The notes beneath the pieces were generated by a model. That model made no database searches, was not told where the DNA came from, and saw nothing but the letters and a program-made list of their open reading frames with translations. Made by a program: the position numbers and the translations under genes. From positions 2,542,001-2,606,000 of the forward strand of contig CP064985.1 in the NCBI GenBank assembly GCA_016699675.1: DNA of 64,000 nucleotides. Direction: 5' to 3'. Positions 18,237 through 26,689 of the stretch are shown piece by piece; within the stretch, counting starts at the first letter, position 1, and each line of letters begins with the position of its first letter. The DNA comes from Austwickia sp. (lineage in GTDB: Bacteria; Actinomycetota; Actinomycetes; Actinomycetales; Dermatophilaceae).

Positions 18237-18839
18237 ATGGACGACGGCCTGGCGAACGCACCCGCGGCCGGCACGCCGGTGGAGCTGCGGTTCACGAAGT
18301 ACGACGGGAGCCCGCACTGGGAGTACGACCTGGTGGTGCTGGGCGTCGACGCGTACGGCGTGTGGCTCGGCGGGCGCCCGGGCGACCTGTGTCGCCGCAT
18401 CGGCCGGGTCATCGACCCCGGCGTGCACTGGGTGACGCTGGTCCCCGCCGAGGGCGCCTGGGTGGCCACGTTCAACGAGCCCGGCGGGCCGCTGGGGGCG
18501 GGCACCTACGTGGACATCACCGACCAGCCGCGGTGGGTCGAGGTGACGACGTCCCGTGGGCCGGGTCTGCGGATGACCTGCGCGGACCTGGACCTGGACG
18601 TGGTGCGCCGGTTCACCGGCGAGTGTTACATCGACGACGAGGACGAGTTCGCCGATCACCAGGTCCGATTCGGCTATCCGGCCGACCTCGTGGCGGCCAC
18701 GCGGGCGACGGCCGACCGGATCTTCGCCCAGGTCCGCGGGGGTGTGGAGCCGTTCGGAGGGGTTGGCCAGGCTTGGCTGCGCCACTGTGCAGCCCACTCG
18801 GAGGCCGGGCCTTCGATCCCACCTCCGCCCACGCCGTGA
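18237..18839 (+). CDS. DUF402 domain protein
   Basis: 200 residues starting 50 bases from the divergent selA start. Family marks are VELRFTKYDGSPHWEY, the Glu/Asp-rich metal-site region YIDDEDEFADHQVRFGYP and a TYVDITDQPRW strand. DUF402 proteins have a beta-barrel fold and include nucleoside phosphate phosphatases; the function here is not determined. The last 30 residues (Pro-rich end SIPPPPTP) do not look conserved. It is placed between selA and the MerR-like gene, with no known role in selenium metabolism. Confidence 0.8.
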   Translation: MDDGLANAPAAGTPVELRFTKYDGSPHWEYDLVVLGVDAYGVWLGGRPGDLCRRIGRVIDPGVHWVTLVPAEGAWVATFNEPGGPLGAGTYVDITDQPRWVEVTTSRGPGLRMTCADLDLDVVRRFTGECYIDDEDEFADHQVRFGYPADLVAATRATADRIFAQVRGGVEPFGGVGQAWLRHCAAHSEAGPSIPPPPTP

Positions 18840-19020
18840 GCGCCATCCCAGAGCCGTCCCGACGCCGTCCCAGAGCTGTTGCCGCTCAGCGGCGTTGCGC
18901 TCGCAGCGAGCGCGTCGCATCCTCGAAAGAGGGGGTCACCGCAGCTCGTGGCCCCGGTCTAGAGGGGGAGCACTCCCGGGGGTCGACGTCGCCTGCCCGG
19001 GGTTGACCGCGAGGAGCCCG

Positions 19021-20055
19021 ATGTACTCGATCGCCACCGCCGCCGATCTGATGGGTCTGTGCCAGGAAACGATCCGCGACTGGGAACGGTCGTACGACCT
19101 GGTCGCGCCACGCCGTACGGCGGGGGGCCAGACCCGGTACCGCGAGGAGGACCTGCGCAGCCTTGCCGCGATGGCCTCCCTCGTCGAGGTCGGCTGGCAG
19201 CCGGCGGAGGCGGCGGTCGAGGCCAAGGGACGCGCGCAACGCGCCACCGGGTCCCCTCCGGCGGCGCCCATGCGGGAGGGGAACCCCGACGACCTCACGA
19301 CGACCTTCGTCGCGGCGGTGGTGCGCCTGGATGCCCCTTGTCTCGTGGAGGTCCTCGACGCGGCGTGGGGCTGTTACGGGCCGGACGGCGTGGCCGACGG
19401 CTGGCTGATGCCGGCCCTCGCCGCGCTGGGGGAGGCCCATGAGCGCGGCGAGCTCAGCGCCGCCCACACCCAGGTCGCGGTGGACCTGACCCGCGGCCGC
19501 CTCCTGGCCGACCTCGACGACGCCCTGCGAGGCCTGCCGCCCGGCGCCCCGCCGGTGATCGTCGGCGTGGGCTGCGGCGTGAGCCACGACCTCGGGGCTC
19601 TGGCCTTCGCCGGGTTGCTCGCCCGGGCCGGCGTACCGTCGTCGTTCCTCGGCGGCGGCGTCCCCGACGCGGACTGGGAGTCGCTCGCCCGCGGAGCCCG
19701 GGCCCGGCATGTGGTGCTCACCGTGCCGCGGCCGCAGGATGCGGTGCGGTCGGCGCGGCTGGCCGAGCGGCTGATGGGCGCGGTGCAAGGCCTCACCGTG
19801 CATGTGGGCGGCCGCTACCAGCACCTGCTCACCCCGCCCGTTCGGACCCTGGGGCACCACCTGGGCACCGCGGCGGACGCGCTCGCGCTGTCGCTGGCGT
19901 TCGACCGGTTGCCGCAGGCCAACACCGGGGCGGACGGGGCGGTGGTGGCGGAGGCGGACGGGAATCGAACCCGCCAAACCGAGATGCTCGGCTTCACCGG
20001 TTTTGAAGACCGGGGGGACCACCAGGAACCCAGACGCCTCCACCGGGCAGGGTAG
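19021..20055 (+). CDS. MerR-type regulator with cobalamin-binding-like C-terminal domain
   Basis: 344 residues. An N-terminal MerR helix-turn-helix (TAADLMGLCQETIRDWERSY...TRYREEDLRSLAAM) is followed by a linker, a helical cap (HERGELSAAHTQVAVDL) and a Rossmann-like domain (VGVGCGVSHDLGALAFAGLL), the layout of CarH/LitR-type B12 photosensors. The B12-contact Trp and the His-containing binding motif are not clearly preserved: VGVGCGVSHDLG holds a His but not a canonical DxHxxG. The open frame continues across the antisense strand of the tRNA-Sec gene, so the last ~36 residues are antisense tRNA and may not be meaningful protein. It probably regulates a nearby gene (inference). Confidence 0.75.
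   Translation: MYSIATAADLMGLCQETIRDWERSYDLVAPRRTAGGQTRYREEDLRSLAAMASLVEVGWQPAEAAVEAKGRAQRATGSPPAAPMREGNPDDLTTTFVAAVVRLDAPCLVEVLDAAWGCYGPDGVADGWLMPALAALGEAHERGELSAAHTQVAVDLTRGRLLADLDDALRGLPPGAPPVIVGVGCGVSHDLGALAFAGLLARAGVPSSFLGGGVPDADWESLARGARARHVVLTVPRPQDAVRSARLAERLMGAVQGLTVHVGGRYQHLLTPPVRTLGHHLGTAADALALSLAFDRLPQANTGADGAVVAEADGNRTRQTEMLGFTGFEDRGDHQEPRRLHRAG
19946..20041 (-). tRNA. selC: tRNA-Sec (anticodon UCA)
   Basis: Reading the minus strand, GGAGGCGT begins the acceptor stem and CGCCTCC plus GCCA ends the molecule, so CCA is encoded. The anticodon arm is CCGGTC-TTCAAAA-CCGG with anticodon TCA, which pairs with UGA. A long variable arm (AAGCCGAGCATCTCGGTTT) and the T arm GCGGG-TTCGATT-CCCGT are present. 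About 96 bases including CCA is the size expected for the unusually long tRNA-Sec. The gene lies antisense to the 3' end of the MerR-like frame and 103 bases from divergent selD. Confidence 0.95.
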
Positions 20056-20144
20056 CCCACCACGCCCCGGGCCGCGGAGGGGCCGCGGAGGGGCCGAGGA
20101 GCGGCCGGGGAGCGGCCGGCGGGGCGGTGGTCTACGGTCGGGCC

Positions 20145-21182
20145 ATGCCCGAGCCGATTCGCCTCACCCAGTACGCCGCGGGTGGCGGGTGCGCCTGCAA
20201 GCTGCCCGCCGGCCAACTGGAGGACCTGGTCCGCGACCTGCGGGGCCTCGATCATCCCGACCTGCTCGTCGGCCTGGACGACGGGGACGACGCGTGCGCC
20301 GTCCGGATCACGCCGGGCGACGCCGGGGATACGGCGGGCGCTGCGGGTCGGGACGCGGTGGCGATCCTGTCCACGGCCGACTTCTTCACCCCGATGGTCG
20401 ACGACGCGTACACGTGGGGGCGCATCGCTGCCGCCAATGCGCTCTCGGACGTGTACGCCATGGGTGGGCGGCCCATCGCCGCCATCAACCTGGTCGGCTG
20501 GCCCGTCGAGGTGCTGCCCGACGAGCTGCTGCGCGAGGTGCTCCGGGGCGGGCTGGACGGGGCTCGAGCGGCCGGTTGTCCGCTCGCCGGCGGGCATTCG
20601 ATCGCGTCTCCCGAGCCGCTGTACGGGATGGCGGTCACCGGCCTCGCCGACCCGGATTGCCTGCTGCGCAACGACGCCGCGCGGCCCGGGCTGCCGCTGT
20701 CGCTGACCAAGCCGATCGGCGTCGGCCTGCTCAACAACCGCCACAAGGCCACCGGGGAACGATTCGAGGAGGCCGTCGCCTCGATGACGGCCCTCAACGA
20801 CGAGGCGTCGCGGGCAGCGCTCGCCGCGGGGGTGCGGGCGGCGACCGACGTCACCGGGTTCGGGCTGCTCGGCCACCTCGTGAAGATGATGCGGGCCTCG
20901 GGGACGTCGGCCGTGCTCGACGTGAGCGCCGTCCCCGTGCTCGCCGGGGCGCGGGAGGCCTACCGGGACGGTTTCGTGCCCGGCGGCTCGCGGCGCAACC
21001 TGGACTGGGTGCGGCCGCGGCTGGCCGTCGGGGACGGGGTCGACGAGGAGGACCTGCTGGTACTCGCCGACGCGCAGACCTCGGGCGGCCTGCTCGTGGT
21101 CGGCGAGATTCCGGGCGCGCCGGTCATCGGGCAGGTCGTTGCGACAGGTCCGGGGGATGCGTTGGTGGCCCTGCGCCGCTGA
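20145..21182 (+). CDS. selD: Selenide, water dikinase SelD (selenophosphate synthetase)
   Basis: 345 residues. Makes selenophosphate from selenide and ATP for SelA. The active-site loop near residue 13 reads AGGGCACKLP: the catalytic position is Cys, not Sec, so SelD itself is not a selenoprotein. ATP-binding segments are GLDDGDDACAV, STADFFTPMVDDAYTWGRIA and LADAQTSGGLL. The ATG at 20145 is preferred; an upstream in-frame GTG at 20127 would add six residues. With selA, selB and tRNA-Sec it completes the local Sec pathway. Confidence 0.95.
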   Translation: MPEPIRLTQYAAGGGCACKLPAGQLEDLVRDLRGLDHPDLLVGLDDGDDACAVRITPGDAGDTAGAAGRDAVAILSTADFFTPMVDDAYTWGRIAAANALSDVYAMGGRPIAAINLVGWPVEVLPDELLREVLRGGLDGARAAGCPLAGGHSIASPEPLYGMAVTGLADPDCLLRNDAARPGLPLSLTKPIGVGLLNNRHKATGERFEEAVASMTALNDEASRAALAAGVRAATDVTGFGLLGHLVKMMRASGTSAVLDVSAVPVLAGAREAYRDGFVPGGSRRNLDWVRPRLAVGDGVDEEDLLVLADAQTSGGLLVVGEIPGAPVIGQVVATGPGDALVALRR

Positions 21183-21283
21183 CGGGGGCGTCGCCGCGCG
21201 CGGGTGGCGTCGCCCGAGGGCGGGTGGCGTCGCCGTTGGTGCCGGTCCCGTCGCGGGCCGGGTGGGGCTGTCACCATGGATTC
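21183..21283. repeat. Short GC-rich direct repeats in the selD-CHAP gap
   Basis: GCGGGTGGCGTCGCC-like units recur two to three times between about 21197 and 21237. They may form a selD terminator or a spacer. No promoter motif is clear. Confidence 0.35.
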
Positions 21284-21883
21284 ATGACCGTACGTCGCCG
21301 CGTCGCGCTGCTCGCCGTCTGTGGCGCGCTGGCGCTGGCGTCGGGGGTCGCTGCCTGCTCGGCCGACCCCGGCGGCGGCATCGGCGGTTCGCTGCCGGGC
21401 GTCGGTGGCGCCGGCACCCGACGTACCTTTCCCGACCTCGACGCGGCCGCGACGACCCCGCGGCAGCAGGCATTCCTGCGGGTCGCGAAGGCGGAGTACG
21501 CCGCGAACCGGCCAGGCACGACGTACGCGCAGGGCGTCGACGAACCCTGGTGCGGCGACTTCGTGAGCTGGGTGGCGAAGGAGGCCGGGGCGCCGCTGCG
21601 CAACCCCAACTCCGGCGCCCGGCGGATCCCCGGCGTGGCCACGATGCAGGAGGCGCTGCAGGCGGCCGGCACGTGGCGGGCGGCCGGGTCCGGCTTCGCG
21701 CCGAAGCTCGGCGACATCGCGGTGTACGCCGAGCCGTCGCCCTTCGGGCAGCACACCAACTTCGTGCTCGCGCTCACCGACGGCACGCTCACGACGATCG
21801 GCGGCAACGAGCCGGGTGGCATCCGGGTCTCGGAGCACCGGGTGGAGCCGGGGCTGGGGCTGGTGGGGTACGGCGTCCGCTGA
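21284..21883 (+). CDS. CHAP-domain lipoprotein (putative peptidoglycan amidase)
   Basis: 199 residues from the ATG at 21284. The N-terminus has a basic start (MTVRRRV), a hydrophobic core and a lipobox-like ASGVAAC, so it is probably a lipoprotein with the lipidated Cys near residue 25. The mature part is a CHAP domain: the nucleophile Cys in EPWCGDFVSWVAKEAG, the His in SPFGQHTNFVLALTDG and the following GGNEPGG. CHAP enzymes cut peptidoglycan peptide or amide bonds at the cell surface. It stands alone, and the substrate bond is not shown by sequence. Confidence 0.82.
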   Translation: MTVRRRVALLAVCGALALASGVAACSADPGGGIGGSLPGVGGAGTRRTFPDLDAAATTPRQQAFLRVAKAEYAANRPGTTYAQGVDEPWCGDFVSWVAKEAGAPLRNPNSGARRIPGVATMQEALQAAGTWRAAGSGFAPKLGDIAVYAEPSPFGQHTNFVLALTDGTLTTIGGNEPGGIRVSEHRVEPGLGLVGYGVR

Positions 21884-22005
21884 CCCGCGGTTGAGCCCGG
21901 TCGGCGACGGGACAGCGGGCCGGGCGCGCACCGGCCCCGGACCTGACCCGGCGGTGGTCGCCCTCGTACGCCTCGCTTGGGGCGGGTCGGCCGCCTCACA
22001 CGATT

Positions 22006-22073
22006 GCGGACACCTGTCAGGACATGGTTCTGGTTGTGCTCACAGCGCGGAACGTGTCCTGACAGCTGTCCAC
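22006..22073. repeat. 68-bp palindromic element, copy 1 (diverged outer arms)
   Basis: The core TGTCAGGACA at 22015-22024 and TGTCCTGACA at 22055-22064 form a perfect 10-bp inverted repeat around a 30-base centre shared with three later copies. The outer arm upstream is degenerate (GCGGACACC) while the downstream arm reads AGCTGTCCAC. It lies in the 394-bp gap 21884-22277; the rest of that gap holds no gene I can support. Confidence 0.8.
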
Positions 22074-22277
22074 GCTGGGCTCAGTACCCGGGGGCGGCCG
22101 GGGCGGGTCGCCGGCACGGGCGGTCGTCGGATCGGTTGGGCTTCAGAGCGGTTGGCCGTCAAGACGGTTGCCAGGGCGGTGGGTGGTCGGAGCGCTGCGT
22201 TGTCCACAAGGGGTGGTTGTCCACACGACGTACGGCGTGTGGAGCGGACCGCCTCGTCCGACGCCTTGACTGGCCCC

Positions 22278-23225
22278 ATGCGACCACCCACCCTCGCCGC
22301 GCTGTTGGACCGGCAGCGCGACCTCGCGACGTACGACCAAGCCCGCGCCGCGGGTCTCACGGACGCCGCCATCCGCTGGGGGCTCGCGCGCCACTGGCAC
22401 GCCGTGCTGCCCAAGGTGATTCACGTCGTGCGCAACCCGCTGACGCGCGAGCAGCGGCTGATCGCCGCAGTGCTCTACGCGGGCGAGGGTGCGGTGGTCA
22501 CGGGGATGAGCGCGGCGTCGTGGTACGGGCTCGAGCACGCTGACGACGGCGGTGTCGTGCAGGTTATCGTCCCGCGGTCACGGAGCACTCGGGACATGCG
22601 ATGGGTGCGGGTCCGACGCACGCGGGTGCCCTACGAGGAGCATCACAGCGGCGCCGTCAGCCTGGCTTCGCCGGCCCGAGCCGTCGTCGACGCGACGCGT
22701 GCGGCCTGGGGACAGGAACAGGCCGAGGCGCTGGTGATCGAGGCGGTGCAGCGGGGAGTGGCGCGGCTTGACGACCTTGCCTCCCTGAACAGCGCCCTCG
22801 GTGCACGATGGTCCGCGGTGACGGAGCGGGCGCTGCGCGCCGCGGCCGCCGGCGCCTGGTCGCTCCCGGAGGCGGGACTGCAGCGGCTGGTGGCGCGCAG
22901 TCGGGAGCTGCCGGAGATGTGGTGCAACCCGCGCTTGCGCTCGCAGGCGGGCGAACCGCTGCTTACCCCGGACGGCTGGTTCGATGACGTGGCGCTGGCG
23001 GTCATGGTTCATTCGCGCAGGTACCACGACGGGAGCCGGTGGGCCGGCACCGTCGAGCGGGACGGCGACCTCGTGGCTCACGGCGTACGGGTCCTGCAGC
23101 TCACCCCCGAATCCCTCGAACGGGACCCGCTGGGGGTGCTGCGCAGGATCGAGCAGACCTACCGGACGGCCCGTGCCTCGGGCTGGCGGCCGCCGGTGGT
23201 GGCGACGCGACAGTCGCTGCGTTGA
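22278..23225 (+). CDS. AbiEi-like antitoxin-domain / DUF559-type protein
   Basis: 315 residues from the ATG at 22278. The N-terminal winged helix (AALLDRQRDLATYDQARAAG...RHWHAVLPKVIHVV) and TREQRLIAAVLYAGEGAVVTGMSAASWYGL match the type IV toxin-antitoxin AbiEi-domain group widespread in actinobacteria. The C-terminal part (GWFDDVALAVMVHSRRYHDG, then HGVRVLQLTPESL) resembles the DUF559/Vsr-like fold of the same family. No AbiEii toxin gene is adjacent, so an active toxin-antitoxin pair is not supported. It is flanked on both sides by 68-bp palindromic elements. Confidence 0.72.
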   Translation: MRPPTLAALLDRQRDLATYDQARAAGLTDAAIRWGLARHWHAVLPKVIHVVRNPLTREQRLIAAVLYAGEGAVVTGMSAASWYGLEHADDGGVVQVIVPRSRSTRDMRWVRVRRTRVPYEEHHSGAVSLASPARAVVDATRAAWGQEQAEALVIEAVQRGVARLDDLASLNSALGARWSAVTERALRAAAAGAWSLPEAGLQRLVARSRELPEMWCNPRLRSQAGEPLLTPDGWFDDVALAVMVHSRRYHDGSRWAGTVERDGDLVAHGVRVLQLTPESLERDPLGVLRRIEQTYRTARASGWRPPVVATRQSLR

Positions 23226-23355
23226 ACCTTGCGGGCGTGGATGCAGCGCCCATCCGGCGGCTGTCGACGGCGCGTGAAGACTGCGCGGTGACGGCAGCGG
23301 CTAGACCGGGCGGCTGCGAGCGCACGGTCATCCAGCGTCCGGGCGGGGTTTGGGT

Positions 23356-23912
23356 GTGGGTAGGTGTCAGGACATGGCTTTGGTCGTGGTCACAGCGGGG
23401 AACGTGTCCTGACAGCTGCCCACGAGGCTAGGAGCGCCGCGTGGGCAGCGGCAGGCCGGTACGCCGCAGGCCGGAAGGGGCGCAATGAGCTACGGCAGAG
23501 GCGGGCACGGCGCGCCGCGGCAGGCCGGTACGTCGAACGCTGACGCTGGCGAACCGGCCTGGACGCCGGCGCGGTAATCGCCCGGTCCGCGGTTCAGTGT
23601 GGGCAGGTGTCAGGACATGGTTCTGGTTGTGGTCACAGCGGGGAATGTGTCCTGACCGCTGTCCACAGGGGTGAAGCGGCCTGGTGGGTAGCGGCAGGCG
23701 GGTACGCCGCAGGCCGGCGCGGGCACAGTGCGCTACGACAGAGGCGGGCGCGGCGCGCCGCGGCAGGCCGCAACGAGGTCAGACGCTGGGGGCACTGCGG
23801 CGCCGACGGTCGTTCTAGCGTTCGTGCCGGCGGGTTGGTTTGAAGTGGGCAGGTGTCAGGACATGGTTCCGGTCGTGGTCACAGCGGGGAACGTGTCCTG
23901 ACGGCTGCCCAC
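23356..23912. repeat. Tandem ~245-bp repeat array carrying three 68-bp palindromes
   Basis: Palindrome copies lie at 23356-23423, 23599-23666 and 23845-23912, spaced 243 and 246 bp. The DNA between them is also related: each spacer begins with GTGGGCAGCGGCAGGC or GTGGGTAGCGGCAGGC, followed by GTACGCCGCAGGCCGG and GGCGCGCCGCGGCAGGCCG. A partial third spacer follows copy 4 up to about 24030. Each palindrome has outer arms GTGGGCAG/CTGCCCAC, inner arms TGTCAGGACA/TGTCCTGACA and a conserved centre. Short open frames across each copy (for example from 23607 and 23853) translate to related peptides because of the repeat, and I do not call them genes. This accounts for most of the 813-bp gap 23226-24038. 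Confidence 0.88.
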
Positions 23913-24038
23913 GAGGCTAGGGGCGCCGCGTGGGCAGCGGCAGGCCGGTACGTCGCGCCCCGGCGTGGCGAAGACCCGCTTTCGGCGGAGACCGACGCGC
24001 GAATAGGACGCCGCAGGCCGGCGCGGGGACCGGACGCG

Positions 24039-25430
24039 TCAGACGCTCGGGTGAGGGGCGTCGTCGATCGTCGTCCGCTGCCGCGGCGGCTTGGTGATGA
24101 GCGGAATCGCGGCCCCGACCAGCGCGATCACGCCGATCACCGTGAACGCGAGCGTGTAGTTCTTCGAGTCGCCGACGAGCCAGGACGTGATCAGCGGGCC
24201 GACCACGCCGCCGATGGACCAGGCCACCAGCATCAGGCCGTAGATGCCGCCCGCGTTCTTCAGGCCGAAGAACTTCCCTGCCGTCGACGGCATCGCGCCG
24301 AAGCCACCGCCGTAGCAGGTGTAGATGATCGCCGCCAGGATCGCGAACATCGCCGCGCTGCCGCCGACCCGCGGCAGGAGCAGCAGGCAGACGCCCTGAA
24401 TCGCCAGGATGCCCACGAACGCCGGCATCTTGCCGACCCGGTCGGAGACCCACGCCCACAGGATGCGGCCACCGCCGTTGAACAGGCCCATGATCCCGAC
24501 GAGGCTAGCCGCGGCGGTGCTGTTGTAGCCGGCCACGTTCGAGGCCGCGCCCTTGGCGACCGAGATCAGCGAGATGCCCGCCGTGACGGACAGGGCGAGG
24601 ATGGCGGTGAGCAGGTACCACTGCGGAGTCCGCAACGCCTCCTGCTGGGTGAAGTCCCGGGTCAGCGCCACGGTCTGGGCCGGCTTGCTGGGGTCCGCCT
24701 TCTTGGCGAAACCGGCCGGGCTCCAGCCCGCCGGGGGATTGCGGAAGATCATCGCGCCGAGCACGCCGGCGACCAGGTACGCGATGCCCAGCGGCAGGAA
24801 CGGCGCCGCCGGGTGGGCCTTGTCCTGGTCGATGAGGGCCTGCGCCAGCGGCGAGGTGATGACCGCGCCGAAGCCGAAGCCCGCGACGGCCAGCCCGGTG
24901 ATGAGCCCGGCCTTGTCGGGGAACCACTTCTGCAGCATCGCGATCGGCACGATGTACGCCATGCCCAGCCCGAACCCGCTGATCACGCCGTACCCGAGCA
25001 CCAGCAGCCAGAGCTGGCCGGCGTCCCGGGCGAACGAGCTGAGCAGGATGCCGATCGCGTAGATGACGACGCCGGTCAGCGCGACCATCCGCGGGCCGCG
25101 GCGGTCCTGAATGCGGCCCCCGATGAACGCCGCGATGAAGATCATGGCGATGCAGACCTGGAACGGCAGCGACGCCTCGACCGCGCTCAGCCGCAGCGAC
25201 GACTCCTTGGCCTGGAACGCGCTGGAGAAGGTGCTCCACGCGTAGACGCCGCCGATCGCCAGTTGGACCAGCACGCCGCCGGCAAGGATCAGCCAGCGGT
25301 TCGCGCCGGGCTCGGGACCCGCGTTCGCGCCGGCCTGCGGGCCAGCGCCCGAGCTGGCAGTCCCGGCAGCGCCGCCGCCAGCAGCGCGGTCCGGCGGCCC
25401 GGAGAAAACGGGCGAGTCGTTGTCGGTCAT
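24039..25430 (-). CDS. MFS transporter, oxalate/formate antiporter (OFA) family
   Basis: 463 residues from the ATG that overlaps the upstream gene's stop (ATGA). A Gly/Ala-rich N-terminal tail of about 40 residues precedes 12 predicted membrane helices. The OFA look is clear: LIGGVYAWS-type start (AIGGVYAWSTFSSAF), GRIQDRRGPRMV in the first cytoplasmic loop, YGVISGFGLGMAYIVPIAML and GGGFGAMPSTAGKFFGLKNAG. It is the last gene of the formate dehydrogenase operon, so formate or a related carboxylate is the likely substrate (inference). The open frame to 25688 extends upstream into the NrfD gene and is not the start. Confidence 0.85.
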   Translation of the reverse strand: MTDNDSPVFSGPPDRAAGGGAAGTASSGAGPQAGANAGPEPGANRWLILAGGVLVQLAIGGVYAWSTFSSAFQAKESSLRLSAVEASLPFQVCIAMIFIAAFIGGRIQDRRGPRMVALTGVVIYAIGILLSSFARDAGQLWLLVLGYGVISGFGLGMAYIVPIAMLQKWFPDKAGLITGLAVAGFGFGAVITSPLAQALIDQDKAHPAAPFLPLGIAYLVAGVLGAMIFRNPPAGWSPAGFAKKADPSKPAQTVALTRDFTQQEALRTPQWYLLTAILALSVTAGISLISVAKGAASNVAGYNSTAAASLVGIMGLFNGGGRILWAWVSDRVGKMPAFVGILAIQGVCLLLLPRVGGSAAMFAILAAIIYTCYGGGFGAMPSTAGKFFGLKNAGGIYGLMLVAWSIGGVVGPLITSWLVGDSKNYTLAFTVIGVIALVGAAIPLITKPPRQRTTIDDAPHPSV

Positions 25431-26689
25431 GCCTGGCCTTTCATCGTGCTGCCGTGCGGATCGTGATGCGCCTCGCGGGCCAGCGCGGCCGCGGTCGGCA
25501 GCCCGGTGGCGTCGCTGACGGCGTCGAGGGCGGCCTGCGCGCGACGGGCCGCGAGCCGCTGCTTCTGGGGGATGACGGTGTAGCGCGGGTCCTTGGCGGA
25601 CTCGATGCCCGCCTCGAACACCCCGAATCGCGTGGCGGCCGACCCGGCGAGCAGGGCGGCCCCGGCGAGCGCCGCAGCCGGCCGCCACCGCCCGGCCACG
25701 AGCGTGAGCGCCGCGCCCCCGGCCGTCAGGGCCTTCGCCGCGGTCAGCAGCCGCCCGGCGCGACCCTCGTGCAGGGTCTCACCCGGCACCCCGATCTGCC
25801 GTTCCAGCAGGGCCATCGCGGCCGACTCCAGGAGCGCCCCGCCGATCGCCATCCGCCGGGCCGGTGCCGTTTCCGCCGTACCGGTGGTCGCCATCGCCGC
25901 CCCGCCCGCCGCCGCGAGCGCGGAGCCGACGAACACGAACGGCAGCTCCCGGTACGCCGCGTGCCAGGTCGGGGTCGCCGTGTCCGACAGCAGCACGGCC
26001 GTGTACGCCGCCAAGGGCGCCGAGAAGAAGCCCGCTCCGATCGAGGCCAGGCGGTCGCCGTACGGCCAGAACCACGCCATCGGCAGGTCCCGCCCCTCGT
26101 TCGGCAGGACCTCCTTCATCACCTCGGAGAACGCCGCCACCCCGGTGAACGCCCCGAACCCGGCGAGGATCCAGGACCCCACGCTCATCGGCGAGGTCAG
26201 CTTCACCGTGCGCATCATGTTGTAGAACCGGCTCGGCTTGCCGAGGTCGGAGACCAACGCGATCGTCGATCCGCCCAGGGCGCCGAGCGCGACGAGGCGG
26301 CCGTTGCGCTGCAGCTCGCGGCGGCCCGTCATCTCCCCGCCCGCCGCGACCAGCGCGGAGCCGGCGGCGAGGCCGCCGAGGAAGAGGTACGTCGGGATCT
26401 CGTGCCCCCACGGCGCCGGCTTGACGATGTTGCGCCCGTAGTAGCTGGCGAACTTCGCGTCGGGGACCATGACCTCCTCGCCGCCGCGGCGCCGCGCGGC
26501 CGCCACCCCCGATTCCTTGCGGCGCCGGCCCTTCGGCCTGCGCCGGCCCAGCGAGGGGTCGAGCCGGTTGAGATCGCCCGAGGTATCCACGCGGTGCACT
26601 GGGCGCCCGTCGTACGGCGCCTCGGGCCGGCCCTGCTCGGGGGCGATGGAGTGCGGCAGGCCGCGGTCGCCGGTGTCGGGGCCGGTCAT
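25427..26689 (-). CDS. NrfD/PsrC-type membrane subunit of formate dehydrogenase
   Basis: 420 residues. After a basic N-terminal extension of about 75 residues (GRRRPKGRRRKESG) comes SYYGRNIVKPAPWGHEIPTYLFLGGLAAGS, then LGKPSRFYNMMRTVKLTSPMSVGSW, both typical of NrfD quinone-interacting subunits, and eight or so membrane helices. It should pass electrons from the Fe-S subunit to the menaquinone pool and anchor the complex. It contains no haem-binding pattern of the FdnI type. Its start abuts the stop of the Fe-S subunit gene and its stop overlaps the transporter start, so the four genes form one operon. Confidence 0.88.
   Translation of the reverse strand: MTGPDTGDRGLPHSIAPEQGRPEAPYDGRPVHRVDTSGDLNRLDPSLGRRRPKGRRRKESGVAAARRRGGEEVMVPDAKFASYYGRNIVKPAPWGHEIPTYLFLGGLAAGSALVAAGGEMTGRRELQRNGRLVALGALGGSTIALVSDLGKPSRFYNMMRTVKLTSPMSVGSWILAGFGAFTGVAAFSEVMKEVLPNEGRDLPMAWFWPYGDRLASIGAGFFSAPLAAYTAVLLSDTATPTWHAAYRELPFVFVGSALAAAGGAAMATTGTAETAPARRMAIGGALLESAAMALLERQIGVPGETLHEGRAGRLLTAAKALTAGGAALTLVAGRWRPAAALAGAALLAGSAATRFGVFEAGIESAKDPRYTVIPQKQRLAARRAQAALDAVSDATGLPTAAALAREAHHDPHGSTMKGQA

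Noticed and set aside
18840..19020. Cobalamin riboswitch upstream of the MerR/B12-like gene
   Set aside because: No B12-box-like sequence was found; the gap is GC-rich with a small hairpin only.
20145..20210. SelD as a second selenoprotein
   Set aside because: The active-site position in GGGCACK is a Cys codon and no in-frame TGA is present.
23607..23903. Small genes across each palindrome copy (MSGHGSG-type peptides)
   Set aside because: The peptides recur because the DNA repeat recurs; no ribosome site and differing downstream frames.
23356..23912. CRISPR array
   Set aside because: Repeat units are ~245 bp with similar spacers and only three copies; no cas genes.
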